From assembly GCF_018403245.1 (NCBI RefSeq), contig NZ_BOSH01000015.1, positions 116,250 to 180,249 on the forward strand: 64,000 nt of DNA. Reading direction: 5' to 3'. The translations under genes and the position numbers were made by a program. This DNA is from Paenibacillus sp. J2TS4. Its GTDB lineage: Bacteria > Bacillota > Bacilli > Paenibacillales > NBRC-103111. Within the stretch, counting starts at the first letter, position 1. Each line of letters starts with the position of its first letter. The notes under the pieces were generated by a model that saw only the letters and a list, made by a program, of their open reading frames with translations, had not been told where the DNA came from and did not search any database. This document shows, one piece after another, positions 17,093 through 25,827 of this stretch.

Positions 17093-18583
17093 TTAACCCT
17101 GCTGTGCCGACTTCTGCTCCCCCGCATTCCGAGGCAGGAGAAGCGAAATAAGGAAGCCTGCAGCCGCGATGACCAGCAAAGCAAGAAAAACATGATTCAC
17201 CCCGACAATGAGCACCTTGCGAAGGCTATCCTGAACAGCAGGGTCCAGCTGGCCGGCCAACTGCGGGTTGATCAGCCGGTTCATCGCGTCCATATCGACT
17301 GATTCCCCGGCAGCCTGCTTCTCCTGAATGCCCGTAAGGAGTCTGGAATTGAAGTACGTTCCCAATAAGGCGGCTCCGACGGTCTGACCCAGGTTGCGAA
17401 AAAACACGTTGGAGGAGGTAGCTACTCCGCGCATCGACCAATCCACCGCCGACTGAACGCTCACGGTACCCAGCGTTACGATGAGACCGAAGCCGATCCC
17501 CTGAATCGCTGTGATCAAATAGAGCTGGAACTGCGGGCTTTCCGAGCTCAGCAAAGAAAGCCACAGGGTGATGACAATAATCAAGCTGTATCCAATGACG
17601 GAAGTAAACCTCACTCCCCGCTTCATCAGCAGCTTCCCGCAAAGAAAGGACCCAAACATCCAGGTTAAGGACATAGGAGTCAGCACAAAGCCCGATCGAG
17701 TAGCACTAAAGCCGAGCACCCCCTGTACCCAGATTGGAATGTATACGGTCAATCCAATCAGAATCGCGCTGACCAACAAAGAGACAATATTCGTTACCGA
17801 TATAGCCCGAATGCGGAACAGCTGAAGCGGGATTAAAGGGTCCTTCACCCTCGACTCGATGAACAAGAACAGCACCATCAACACCGCAAAGGCGACTAAC
17901 AAGCCAACAACAGCGGGAGAGGTCCATTGATCGCTTTCTCCCCCTTTCTGCAGAGCATACAGCAGCGAGAACATAGCGGCCGCAAAAACAGCGGCTCCCC
18001 AGTAATCGATATTTTTCTTCGTCTTTTCCACCGTCTCCTTAAAAGAAATTCCAAGCATCAGCATCGCAGCAATGCCGAAAGGAAGATTAAAGAAAAAGAT
18101 CCAATGCCACGAGATCTGGTCGACGAAAAAACCGCCCACCAAAGGGCCAAGAACACCGGAAATTCCCCACACCATTCCGAGCATCCCGATCATCTTCGCT
18201 CTCTTCTCTACCGGGAATATGTCCCCGATAATGATGGAGGCTATAGGAATGATGGCTCCGGCTCCAATGCCTTGCAAAGCCCTAAATACAATCAGCTGCT
18301 CCATCGTCTGTGAAACGCCGCACAAGGCCGAGCCAACTAGGAAAATAATCGTTCCGACAAAAAAGATCCGTTTGCGGCCAAACAGATCGGACAGCTTGCC
18401 GAAAATAGGCACCGTTATGGCGGAAAGCAGCAGGTAGATGGAAAAAACCCAGTTCATTAGCTGAAGCCCCTGGAGCTCGCTGACGATTTTGGGCATGGCC
18501 GTACTGACCACCGTCCCTTCTATCGCTGTCAAAAAAGTTAGAATCATCAGTGAGCTCATCACTAGACGCGCATTGCTTTTCAT
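17093..18583 (-). CDS. MFS multidrug transporter, DHA2 (14-TMS) family
   Basis: 496 residues with about 14 hydrophobic helices. The DHA2 signatures are clear: FLTAIEGTVVSTAMPKI in helix 1, GKLSDLFGRKRIF in the loop after helix 2 (motif A), FRALQGIGAGAIIPI (motif B), and WGISGVLGPLVGGFF in helix 5 (motif C, typical of drug/proton antiporters). GAGGGG lies before the ATG. No TetR or MarR regulator is adjacent. Substrates cannot be predicted from sequence. Confidence 0.92.
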   Translation of the reverse strand: MKSNARLVMSSLMILTFLTAIEGTVVSTAMPKIVSELQGLQLMNWVFSIYLLLSAITVPIFGKLSDLFGRKRIFFVGTIIFLVGSALCGVSQTMEQLIVFRALQGIGAGAIIPIASIIIGDIFPVEKRAKMIGMLGMVWGISGVLGPLVGGFFVDQISWHWIFFFNLPFGIAAMLMLGISFKETVEKTKKNIDYWGAAVFAAAMFSLLYALQKGGESDQWTSPAVVGLLVAFAVLMVLFLFIESRVKDPLIPLQLFRIRAISVTNIVSLLVSAILIGLTVYIPIWVQGVLGFSATRSGFVLTPMSLTWMFGSFLCGKLLMKRGVRFTSVIGYSLIIVITLWLSLLSSESPQFQLYLITAIQGIGFGLIVTLGTVSVQSAVDWSMRGVATSSNVFFRNLGQTVGAALLGTYFNSRLLTGIQEKQAAGESVDMDAMNRLINPQLAGQLDPAVQDSLRKVLIVGVNHVFLALLVIAAAGFLISLLLPRNAGEQKSAQQG

Positions 18584-18599
18584 TGTATTCCCCTCGAAC

Positions 18600-18925
18600 T
18601 CCCCTCAATTCCATAATTTACACTGTCCTCTAGTATAGCAAATCACCCTATGTAAAATGAACCAAAGGATTAACCCAAATATATAAACTGCCCTCAACCT
18701 GCTATTTCTTCGACACCTGATCCCACAAGACAGCGACCATTCTTCCATACATTTCTACAGCTTCCGCCGATATTCCTATCTACCATTTCTCGGAGAGGAC
18801 TCCCCCTTCTATAAGTGGCGAGGTGAATCGGCAACTTCCCGAATCTTCCTGCGAGATGTTCTTCCCTTCCTAAATCATTAGCGATACAATTATAACAGGA
18901 ACGTGCATTCGTTTTTGGGTAGCGG
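18600..18925. other. Intergenic stretch between the MFS gene and a TnpB element; no gene supported
   Basis: About 330 bases. On the minus strand around 18700-18790 a short stop-free run (containing AVEMYGRMVAVLWDQVSKK) looks like the tail of a decayed gene, but it is too short to identify. The left end of the TnpB element should lie near 18890-18930, where AT-rich sequence precedes the strong ribosome site of tnpB. I could not fix the boundary. Confidence 0.4.
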
Positions 18926-18939
18926 AAGGAGGTGAAGTC

Positions 18940-20355
18940 ATGCCAGATTCAACGTTCATGTACAGAACCCAGCAAGTGTGGATCAAGCCAGGCCATCGCT
19001 TGTTTGCTTACTTGGATCAAGCATGTCAGAATGCCAAGAACGTATATAATACGACGAACTTTTACATCCGACAGGTATTTACTGCTTTTCGATCGAAGAA
19101 GAAGTTGCAGCCGTTGCAGCAGCAAGTTTTGGATACGATCACAGCGCATGTGGATTTGATGAACGAGCGGCGAAGCAACAAGAACCGTCTACATCCGTTC
19201 CAGTTGCCATCACAAGAAAAACCCTTTATTCATTACCACTTTTTGGACGCCTTGTTCAAAGTGATAGATCAAACCGATTATCGGTCGCTCCCGGCGCAGA
19301 GCAGTCAGGGGATCATGAAGGTCGTCTTCCACAATTGGAAGGCCTTTTTCCAGAGTGTCAAGGACTACCGCAAGCATCCGGATAAGTACAACGGGCCGCC
19401 CCGTATTCCGGGCTACGCTCGAAGCAAAGTGAAGGAAGTTGTGTTCTCCAATCAGGATTGTGTCATCAAACATCAGAAGTTTCTCAAATTTCCAGGGACC
19501 CAGCAGCAACTGAACATCGGCAAGCTGGGCTGTACCGACGGGAAACTGATGCAGGTGCGCGTCATTCCCAGCCATGGCCAGTACGTAGTCGAAATGGTCT
19601 TCGCGCATTCGATCGAAAAGAAGGAAGTCTCGTCAGAACATGTGCTGGCGATAGATCTTGGTGTCGACAATCTTGCAACCATCGTCACGACGACCGGGGC
19701 CAAACCGGTGGTGGTGAAGGGCAAGATCGTGAAATCGATCAATCAGTATTACAACAAAATAAAAGCGTACTATACCGGTATTCTTCGACAAGGGAAGAAG
19801 CCGCGTGAAGGCATACACACCTCCAGACGATTAGAACGGCTGCATCTAAAGCGTCAACGACGAATCAAGGACCTGTTTCACAAAGCGAGTCATCGTATCG
19901 TCCACATCGCCGTGGAGCAAAAGGTGGGTACGATCGTCATCGGTCATAACGATGGATGGAAGCAAGCCCCTGCGATGGGACGGCGTAACAATCAAACCTT
20001 CTGTCATCTTCCCCACAAGAGGCTGATCGAAATGATCCGGTATAAGGCGGCTGAACGGGGGATGAAGGTGATCCTGACCGAGGAATCATACACTTCTAAA
20101 GCCAGCTTCCTGGATCAAGACCCGTTGCCGCGCTATGATGAAGAAGGAACATGGTCCTTCACAGGCAGACGGATATATCGCGGGTTGTACACAAGCCCAC
20201 AAGGATTGATTCATGCCGACGTCAATGGCGCAGCCAATATCATGCGAAAAGTATTCCCAAACGTTTCTGCCAAAGAAGCGAATGGGATAGAGGGGTTGGA
20301 TGGTCACCAGACCATCAACGTGTCAACTCCACTGGTGTTAAGCCTCCTGAGATAG
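18940..20355 (+). CDS. tnpB: TnpB-family RNA-guided nuclease with an atypical RuvC domain
   Basis: IS200/IS605-type TnpB of 471 residues. The first RuvC Asp is present (AIDLGVDN, Asp239) and so is the last (HADVNGAANI, Asp427). The usual second-motif Glu (IxxEDL) is replaced by IVIGHNDGWKQ near residue 339. An alternative acidic pair occurs in LTEESYTSK (381-382). The CxxC zinc finger normally found between RuvC II and III is absent. TnpB lineages with a relocated RuvC-II glutamate are known, so it may be active rather than dead. GGAGGTG precedes the ATG. No tnpA is adjacent, so movement would need a partner in trans. Confidence 0.88.
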   Translation: MPDSTFMYRTQQVWIKPGHRLFAYLDQACQNAKNVYNTTNFYIRQVFTAFRSKKKLQPLQQQVLDTITAHVDLMNERRSNKNRLHPFQLPSQEKPFIHYHFLDALFKVIDQTDYRSLPAQSSQGIMKVVFHNWKAFFQSVKDYRKHPDKYNGPPRIPGYARSKVKEVVFSNQDCVIKHQKFLKFPGTQQQLNIGKLGCTDGKLMQVRVIPSHGQYVVEMVFAHSIEKKEVSSEHVLAIDLGVDNLATIVTTTGAKPVVVKGKIVKSINQYYNKIKAYYTGILRQGKKPREGIHTSRRLERLHLKRQRRIKDLFHKASHRIVHIAVEQKVGTIVIGHNDGWKQAPAMGRRNNQTFCHLPHKRLIEMIRYKAAERGMKVILTEESYTSKASFLDQDPLPRYDEEGTWSFTGRRIYRGLYTSPQGLIHADVNGAANIMRKVFPNVSAKEANGIEGLDGHQTINVSTPLVLSLLR

Positions 20356-20430
20356 CTCAGGAAGAGACATCAGAAACCCCCACTTCCATCGAAGCGACAG
20401 CGTGGATAAGTGGCGGAGTATTCATTACAA
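20346..20430 (+). mobile_element. Probable right end / guide-RNA 3' region of the TnpB element
   Basis: Two hairpins lie directly at the tnpB stop: CCTGAG-ATAG-CTCAGG (20346-20361, containing the stop codon) and CCCACTT / AAGTGG-C-GG (20379-20416). Such structures at the 3' end of tnpB form the scaffold of the guide RNA, and the element end would lie just after, near the GTATTCAT at about 20418-20425. The exact end is inferred. Confidence 0.5.
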
Positions 20431-20466
20431 TAGACATCGGTTATTATATTTTATAGGAGCTGCCGA

Positions 20467-21840
20467 ATGGATAAAAATGTGAAATCTTTATCTGCTAAAC
20501 ATAAATATTCGACTGTCGATCTGCTAAAATTTATTGTTCCTTCAATCGTTGGCATTCTATTGTTTATGACGCCCATCGTCTGGCAGGGGCAAGTGACGAT
20601 TCCGATCGCGATCCTGGCCAAAGAATTGCAGGCCCTATTGGTCAACTGGCTTCCGCAGCTCACCGCTCTGCTCGCCATAATCAGCTTTATCGGCAGCTTG
20701 GGGTGCAGACTGCTTCAGCCCGATTGGCTTGCCCGCAAGCCTTTTCTAAATAGCCTGTTTAACGTATCTCTTCTCTGGTTAATCATTAGAGGTCTGGGAG
20801 CCGTGTTTGCACTCGTCACTTTATTTCATGCCGGACCGGAGTGGGTATGGTCTGAGAATACCGGGCAAGTACTGCTGTTTGACCTGTTGCCGTTATTGTT
20901 TGTCGTCTTTCTGTTAGCCGGAATGCTGCTGCCGCTGCTGGTCAATTTCGGGCTGCTGGAATTTATCGGGGCACTGATGATTAAAGTGATGCGGCCTCTC
21001 TTCACTCTTCCAGGCCGATCTTCCATAGACTGTCTTACCTCCTGGTTGGGGGATGGAACGATAGGAGTCCTGCTTACCAGCAAACAATATGAGAGCGGAT
21101 ATTATACGAGGCGTGAAGCCGCCGTCATCGGAACTACCTTCTCCGCCGTATCGATTACCTTCAGCTTTGTCGTGCTTGCGCAAGTGAAGCTGGAGCATTT
21201 ATTCGTTCCCTTCTATATAACCGTCAGTCTGGCAGGTGTCGTGGCTGCGTTGATTATGCCGCGGATCCCTCCGCTGTCCAGGAAGCCGAATACGTTCTAT
21301 GGTTCCATGCAGGAAGCGGACCAAGAGGTTATTCCGAAGGGATATACTCCGATGCAGTGGGGAATGACCCAAGCTGTAAGCAAGGCAAGAGAAAATACCC
21401 GTCTGGGCAGCTTCATAGCAGACGGATTCCGAAATATTCTCGATCTGTGGATCGGCGTTATACCGGTCGTTATGGCGGTAGGAACTCTGGCGTTAATTTT
21501 GGCGGAGTATACTCCTGTTTTCAAATGGCTGGGCCTCCCGTTTTTGCCTTTGTTGGAGCTGATGCAATTGCCGGAAGCCGAGGCCGCTTCTCAAACGATG
21601 GTCGTAGGCTTTGCGGATATGTTCCTGCCGACCGTCCTGGCGAGTTCGATCGAGAGCGAACTGACCCGTTTTGTCATCGCTGCTCTGTCCGTGACTCAAC
21701 TAATTTATATGTCGGAGGTAGGAGGATTGCTGCTCGGCTCCAAAATCCCCATATCGTTGAAAGATTTGTTCCTTATTTTCATTGAACGGACGCTCATTAC
21801 TCTACCGATCATCGTGGTGGCCGCTCACCTTATTTTTTGA
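20467..21840 (+). CDS. YjiH-family membrane protein with nucleoside-recognition (Gate) domains
   Basis: 457 residues with roughly ten hydrophobic helices. Two Gate-type halves are visible, the first around 145-260 (LLPLLVNFGLLEFIGALM, GDGTIGVLLTSKQYESG) and the second around 335-455 (VGFADMFLPTVLAS, SEVGGLLLGSKIPIS). AGGAG lies seven bases before the ATG. The family is thought to handle small molecules or ions across the membrane, but no member's substrate is firm. The TnpB element ends about 40 bases upstream and may have separated this gene from its original promoter. Confidence 0.82.
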   Translation: MDKNVKSLSAKHKYSTVDLLKFIVPSIVGILLFMTPIVWQGQVTIPIAILAKELQALLVNWLPQLTALLAIISFIGSLGCRLLQPDWLARKPFLNSLFNVSLLWLIIRGLGAVFALVTLFHAGPEWVWSENTGQVLLFDLLPLLFVVFLLAGMLLPLLVNFGLLEFIGALMIKVMRPLFTLPGRSSIDCLTSWLGDGTIGVLLTSKQYESGYYTRREAAVIGTTFSAVSITFSFVVLAQVKLEHLFVPFYITVSLAGVVAALIMPRIPPLSRKPNTFYGSMQEADQEVIPKGYTPMQWGMTQAVSKARENTRLGSFIADGFRNILDLWIGVIPVVMAVGTLALILAEYTPVFKWLGLPFLPLLELMQLPEAEAASQTMVVGFADMFLPTVLASSIESELTRFVIAALSVTQLIYMSEVGGLLLGSKIPISLKDLFLIFIERTLITLPIIVVAAHLIF

Positions 21841-22062
21841 TTCCCGGAATTGCTCGATAGACGCATATCAAGCAGTGAATTTTTAGTAGAAATCGGATAT
21901 ATCAGGATAGCTAAGTTACCTGCCTATCTGCTAAACTTATTTCATCCCGGTCTTTCTAACCGAATAGCTATCATCATTTAATAATATAGTTGAACTTATA
22001 TTGGTTTTCGACTAGACGCAATTGAAGCTTGTAACATCATGAGGAAAGGAGCACGGCTTATA

Positions 22063-23247
22063 ATGAATGAACATTCCAACGTTCTAATCCTGACTGCCGG
22101 CTACGGGGACGGCCATCTTCAGGCAGCCAACGCCTTGCGGAACCAGTTTCATGCCCAGGGAGTCCGCGGCGTCCATGTGCTCGATCTGCTGGATGAAGCC
22201 CACCCCCGCTTGAATTCGTTGATTCGATATATGTATTTAAAAAGCGGCTCTTCCTCCAGTGCCGGGTTCGATTACTATGGATGGGGCTATTATTCCACCC
22301 GGAATTTGGACCACAACAAATGGCTGGCCAAGCCGCTTCTTTCGTTAGGAAAACAAAAATTCAAGCAGGTCGTTCGAGGCTTGCAGCCTAACGCGGTCAT
22401 CAGTACTTTTCCCTATCTGCCGGTATCACCGCTGTGCCAGAAGTCGGGAATGGCCATTCCAACATTTACCGTGCTGACCGATTTTGCCCTGCATAATCGT
22501 TGGATGATTTCCAAGTCGGATCGATTTTATGTAGCCACCAAGGATTTGAAGAATGCGATGATTCGAAGGCAAGTCCAGCCCCAACAAATTATGGTCAGCG
22601 GCATCCCTATACGTGAAGCGTTCTATGCTTCGATCGACTCCCGGCTAATCTTGGAACGTCACGGAATAGACCCGGCCAAGCCTGTCGTTCTTATTATGGC
22701 TGGAGCCTATGGAATTCTACAAAATATGAAAGCCATCCTGGAGAGCTTGTCCGCTATTGAAAATATTCAATTAGTTGTCGTTTGCGGCAAAAACCGCAAG
22801 CTTCATCAAGAGTTGGAATCAGGCTTCGGTCAACAAGCGCAGGTAAAGCTGCTTGGGTATGTGGAAGCTATTCATGAATGGATGAGAATCGCTACCTGCA
22901 TCGTAACGAAGGCGGGAGGGATTACTCTATCGGAAGCCATCAAGCTGAACCTTCCTATTTGTATCTTCAAGCCGTTTCCCGGTCAGGAGAAAGAAAACGC
23001 CTGTTATCTGGGATCCAAAGGGGCTGCGCTGGTCTCGGGTTCGACGACCGAGCTTGGAGAGCAGGTGAAGCATTTGCTTGCCAATCCCTATACTCGTAAA
23101 AGAATGAAAGCGGCTCTGGCCCGCATCGATTCGCAGCAGCAGGCCCACGCCGCCCGGTCCATCGCTCTGGACGTTCTCTCCATCGTTCACCGCGTGGATG
23201 AGCGGGGTCCTTCGTTTGTTTCGACGATGGATCGAATGACGTTCTGA
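22063..23247 (+). CDS. UgtP/MGDG-synthase-like glycosyltransferase
   Basis: About 394 residues, GT28 fold. The N-terminal MGDG-synthase motif is seen in LTAGYGDGHLQAANAL, and the C-terminal nucleotide-sugar site in TKAGGITLSEAIKLNLPICIFKPFPGQEKENACYL (Gly-rich loop, Glu and the PxPGQE element). These enzymes transfer glucose or galactose from the UDP-sugar to diacylglycerol at the inner membrane face. The ATG at 22063 follows AAAGGAG by about 11 bases; the ATG at 22039 has no ribosome site and that purine stretch lies inside it. It is probably transcribed alone. The lipid acceptor is assumed from the family. Confidence 0.88.
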   Translation: MNEHSNVLILTAGYGDGHLQAANALRNQFHAQGVRGVHVLDLLDEAHPRLNSLIRYMYLKSGSSSSAGFDYYGWGYYSTRNLDHNKWLAKPLLSLGKQKFKQVVRGLQPNAVISTFPYLPVSPLCQKSGMAIPTFTVLTDFALHNRWMISKSDRFYVATKDLKNAMIRRQVQPQQIMVSGIPIREAFYASIDSRLILERHGIDPAKPVVLIMAGAYGILQNMKAILESLSAIENIQLVVVCGKNRKLHQELESGFGQQAQVKLLGYVEAIHEWMRIATCIVTKAGGITLSEAIKLNLPICIFKPFPGQEKENACYLGSKGAALVSGSTTELGEQVKHLLANPYTRKRMKAALARIDSQQQAHAARSIALDVLSIVHRVDERGPSFVSTMDRMTF

Positions 23248-23301
23248 TTAGCACAATCGGGTCAGAACTTCGATGCTACTTTGGGCCTGTTCCAATTGAA
23301 A

Positions 23302-23318
23302 AAAGCATCTGATATACT
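23302..23318 (+). promoter_or_regulatory. Candidate extended -10 promoter of mscL
   Basis: TGATATACT (TGn plus TATACT at 23313-23318) lies about 40 bases before the mscL start; the -35 is weak. Confidence 0.4.
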
Positions 23319-23358
23319 AGGTCCATAATTTTATTAATTAAAGCAGGTGAACCAACGT

Positions 23359-23739
23359 ATGTGGAATGAGTTCAAAAAATTTGCATTAAAGGGGAACGTC
23401 ATTGATCTGGCCATCGGGGTCATTATCGGAGCGGCCTTCGGCAAAATTGTCTCTTCGCTGGTCGATGATGTCATGATGCCGATCATCGGCTTAATAATGG
23501 GCGGAGTCGATCTGACCAGCTTAGGATATCCTCTAGGCGAAGCTGTCTTGAATTACGGCGCTTTCATCCAAACGATTATTGACTTCTTTATTGTCGCTTT
23601 CTCGGTCTTCATCTTTGTCAAAGCCTTTAATAAATTGAAGCGAAAAGAAGAAGAAAAACCGGCCCCGCCGGATCCTTCCAAAGAAGAACTGCTTCTGACC
23701 GAAATTCGGGATCTGCTTAAAGCTCAAAGCAATAAATAA
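23359..23739 (+). CDS. mscL: Large-conductance mechanosensitive channel MscL
   Basis: 126 residues and two membrane helices. The N-terminal amphipathic helix MWNEFKKFALKGNVIDLAIGVIIGAAFGKIV is the family hallmark, followed by a periplasmic loop, TM2 (IIDFFIVAFSVFIFVKAFNKL) and the charged cytoplasmic bundle EELLLTEIRDLLK. It opens under membrane tension to release solutes on osmotic downshock. The ATG at 23359 is chosen over a GTG at 23347: AGGTG sits nine bases upstream and the GTG overlaps that site. Confidence 0.97.
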   Translation: MWNEFKKFALKGNVIDLAIGVIIGAAFGKIVSSLVDDVMMPIIGLIMGGVDLTSLGYPLGEAVLNYGAFIQTIIDFFIVAFSVFIFVKAFNKLKRKEEEKPAPPDPSKEELLLTEIRDLLKAQSNK

Positions 23740-23821
23740 CCCTCTTACCCTCTTTAGCCTTAAAACCAATTTGCCGGTGGGGCTGCGGTCTTGCCGGCAG
23801 ATGATCCTCTCTCCTCCTCCC

Positions 23822-23869
23822 TTTACTTTCTTTAGGCCCTTATGCTAAAATGTAACTGGTTAGGTTACA
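23822..23869 (+). promoter_or_regulatory. Rrf2-gene promoter with overlapping inverted-repeat operator
   Basis: TTTACT (23822-23827) and TAAAAT (23846-23851, spacing 18) form a promoter. The perfect inverted repeat TGTAAC-N7-GTTACA (23851-23869) overlaps the end of the -10 and runs up to the ribosome site. Such placement is typical of autorepression by a dimeric regulator. Confidence 0.65.
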
Positions 23870-23882
23870 AAGGAGGGGTGGC

Positions 23883-24308
23883 ATGTTCTGTAACAGTCAG
23901 TTTTCCGTCGCTGTTCACATGCTGGCTTTTATTGCCAAAGACCAGTATGACCAAGTCACCTCGGAGCAAATGGCCGAGAGCGTGAATACCAATCCCGTCG
24001 TTATCCGACGCATCCTATGCAGACTGGCTAGAGGCAATCTGGTCGTATCCCAACCCGGCGTATTGGGTGGAACCAAGCTGTCCCGACCGGCTGAGCAAAT
24101 CACTCTTCTCGATGTTTACCGGGTCATTGAAGGCTGTGGAGCTTATTCCCTGCATAGAAGTCAGCCGAATGAAACGTGCACAGTCGGCAGGAATATTGTC
24201 CCGGTAATTGACGGAATCATGCAGGAAGCAGAAGCCGTGATTAAGGATAGATTGTCGCGGTATACAATTGCAGATGTGCTTAAGCAAGTGCTTGTATTAC
24301 CGCAATAG
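23883..24308 (+). CDS. Rrf2-family transcriptional regulator (YwnA-like)
   Basis: 141 residues. A winged helix-turn-helix fills the N-terminal half (SVAVHMLAFIAKD, QMAESVNTNPVVIRRILCRLARGNLV, GVLGGTKLSR). The conserved Cys triplet of iron-sulfur Rrf2 members is not present as a cluster motif; there are three Cys (residues 3, 46 and 86, with a further one near CTVG), too scattered to call a cluster. That places it with the YwnA/YwgB-like, probably redox- or electrophile-responsive group. AAAGGAGG overlaps the operator end. The azoreductase gene 240 bases downstream carries similar half-sites and is its likely target. Confidence 0.88.
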   Translation: MFCNSQFSVAVHMLAFIAKDQYDQVTSEQMAESVNTNPVVIRRILCRLARGNLVVSQPGVLGGTKLSRPAEQITLLDVYRVIEGCGAYSLHRSQPNETCTVGRNIVPVIDGIMQEAEAVIKDRLSRYTIADVLKQVLVLPQ

Positions 24309-24436
24309 ACTTGCCTTCCGCTGGCCGGACTGACATCAGCTTCCATTGGCGATAAGAAAAGCTTCTAAACGCGGAGGCCCATTCTTGAAGTGCTCAATCA
24401 GGAGTCTGTCCATAGCACATTTGCTTTTATTAGATT

Positions 24437-24497
24437 TGTAACTAAGATAGTGACGGATAGTGAGTGGTAGAGAACCTCGCTTTATCTTATTTGTAAC
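24437..24497 (+). promoter_or_regulatory. Possible Rrf2 half-sites upstream of azoR
   Basis: TTGTAAC occurs at 24436-24442 and again at 24491-24497, 55 bases apart, within 115 bases of the azoR start. Each equals one arm of the operator at 23851-23869. Neither has a clean inverted partner. Confidence 0.4.
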
Positions 24498-24550
24498 CAA
24501 ATCAGTTTCTAATCTAGGCGGATTCACTACTTAAGGAGGAATTATGCAAG

Positions 24551-25177
24551 ATGTCAACTGTTCTGTTCATTAAAGCCAATAACCGCGCAGCCGAGCAATC
24601 GGTCAGCGTTAAATTGTATGACTCTTTTCTTCAGTCGTACCGAGAGGCCAATCCCGGCGATGAGATCGTAGAATTAGATTTGTTCGCGGCCAATCTCCCC
24701 TATTATGATGCTACTATGATCAATGCCATGTTCAAGTCGAGAAGCGGGATGGACTTGACTCCGGAGGAGCAATCCGCAGCTGAGCTGGTGCAAAAATATG
24801 TTGACCAGTTTATATCCGCTGATAAAATCGTCTTTGCCTTCCCGCTGTGGAACAAGACCGTTCCTGCGGTGCTTCACACCTATATCGATTATTTGAATCA
24901 AGCCGGACAAACCTTCCGTTATACGCCTGAGGGTCCTGTTGGTCTGGTAACCGGTAAAAAAGTGGCCATCCTTAACGCCCGAGGCGGGGTCTATTCCGAA
25001 GGACCCGCCGTTGCCCATGAAATGGCTGTCAATTTCGTTGTCATGAACCTGCAGCTGTTCGGATTTACCGACTTTACCAAAGTCATCGTTGAGGGACATA
25101 ATCAATTCCCCGATAAGGCCGCTGAGCTTATTCAACAGGGATTGGAACAAGCCGCTAAAGCCGCCGGAACGTTCTAA
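24551..25177 (+). CDS. azoR: FMN-dependent NADH-azoreductase
   Basis: Flavodoxin-fold quinone/azo reductase of 208 residues. The FMN phosphate loop is SVSVKLYDSFLQSYREANPG near the N-terminus, followed by FAFPLWNKTVPAVLHTYIDYLNQAGQTFRYT (flavin and dimer contacts) and ARGGVYSEG. These enzymes give two-electron reduction of quinones and azo compounds, protecting against electrophiles. AGGAGG lies upstream of the ATG at 24551; an out-of-frame ATG at 24544 lies between. It follows the Rrf2 regulator and ends in a strong terminator. Confidence 0.93.
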   Translation: MSTVLFIKANNRAAEQSVSVKLYDSFLQSYREANPGDEIVELDLFAANLPYYDATMINAMFKSRSGMDLTPEEQSAAELVQKYVDQFISADKIVFAFPLWNKTVPAVLHTYIDYLNQAGQTFRYTPEGPVGLVTGKKVAILNARGGVYSEGPAVAHEMAVNFVVMNLQLFGFTDFTKVIVEGHNQFPDKAAELIQQGLEQAAKAAGTF

Positions 25178-25194
25178 TCGACTCCTTCTATATA

Positions 25195-25236
25195 ATAACC
25201 CCGGACTCCGCTTTCGCGGACTTCCGGGGTTATCTG
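25195..25236. terminator. Bidirectional terminator between azoR and the DoxX gene
   Basis: ATAACCCCGGA-CTCCGC / GCGGACT-TCCGGGGTTAT hairpin between two convergent genes; A/T-rich flanks on both sides. Confidence 0.8.
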
Positions 25237-25257
25237 TTATTCTTATCTGCTTCCTCT

Positions 25258-25827
25258 TTACCTGCGGTACCAAGGGGTTCCCAAGTATTGAAGCGCCCAC
25301 CGGTCTACACCATACCAGCCGGCTACTTTCCATGCCAGCACAAGCCAGGTGGCCAGAATAAAGAGAAGCGGGTTCGTGCTCACCGTTCCGGCAAATAAGA
25401 ACGCAGCATTCATCATTCCGCCAAAAAATGCGGCGATTCCCGTTAATAAGCCGACAATTAGTCCAAGTCCGACCAACACTTCCCCATAAGCGACCATGAA
25501 GGAGAACACCTTCGCATTCGGCAGCACGAAATCTTGCAGGAAGTTAGCATACCAGCCCGATACGTCCTTTCCTTCCTCTGCCTTGGCCAACGCGCCTTTA
25601 ACAAATCCTTGAATAGCGCCTCCGGCATTCTTTCCGGTCCAAGCCTCGCTCGTCACCTTTCCCCAGCCCGCCATCAGCCATTGGTAACCGAGATACACCC
25701 GGATCACCAGCCAGATTATAGCCGATCTCGTACTGCTGAACAAGAAGTGAGAGAGCGGATTCTCGGGAATAACGATTTCATTGCCCACTTTTACTGGATT
25801 CATTTCTTTTTCCGTTTGTTGATTCAT
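25258..25827 (-). CDS. DoxX-family membrane protein
   Basis: 189 residues with four hydrophobic helices (about 35-55, 98-125, 128-150, 155-175). The DoxX look is in RVYLGYQWLMAGWGKV after TM1 and GEVLVGLGLIVGLLTGIAAFFGG. The start at 25827 (MNQQTEKE) is set by AGGAGG eight bases upstream; a longer frame to 25884 has none. The family is often linked with oxidative-stress enzymes, which fits the neighbouring Rrf2/azoreductase pair, though this gene is on the opposite strand. The precise activity is unknown. Confidence 0.88.
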   Translation of the reverse strand: MNQQTEKEMNPVKVGNEIVIPENPLSHFLFSSTRSAIIWLVIRVYLGYQWLMAGWGKVTSEAWTGKNAGGAIQGFVKGALAKAEEGKDVSGWYANFLQDFVLPNAKVFSFMVAYGEVLVGLGLIVGLLTGIAAFFGGMMNAAFLFAGTVSTNPLLFILATWLVLAWKVAGWYGVDRWALQYLGTPWYRR

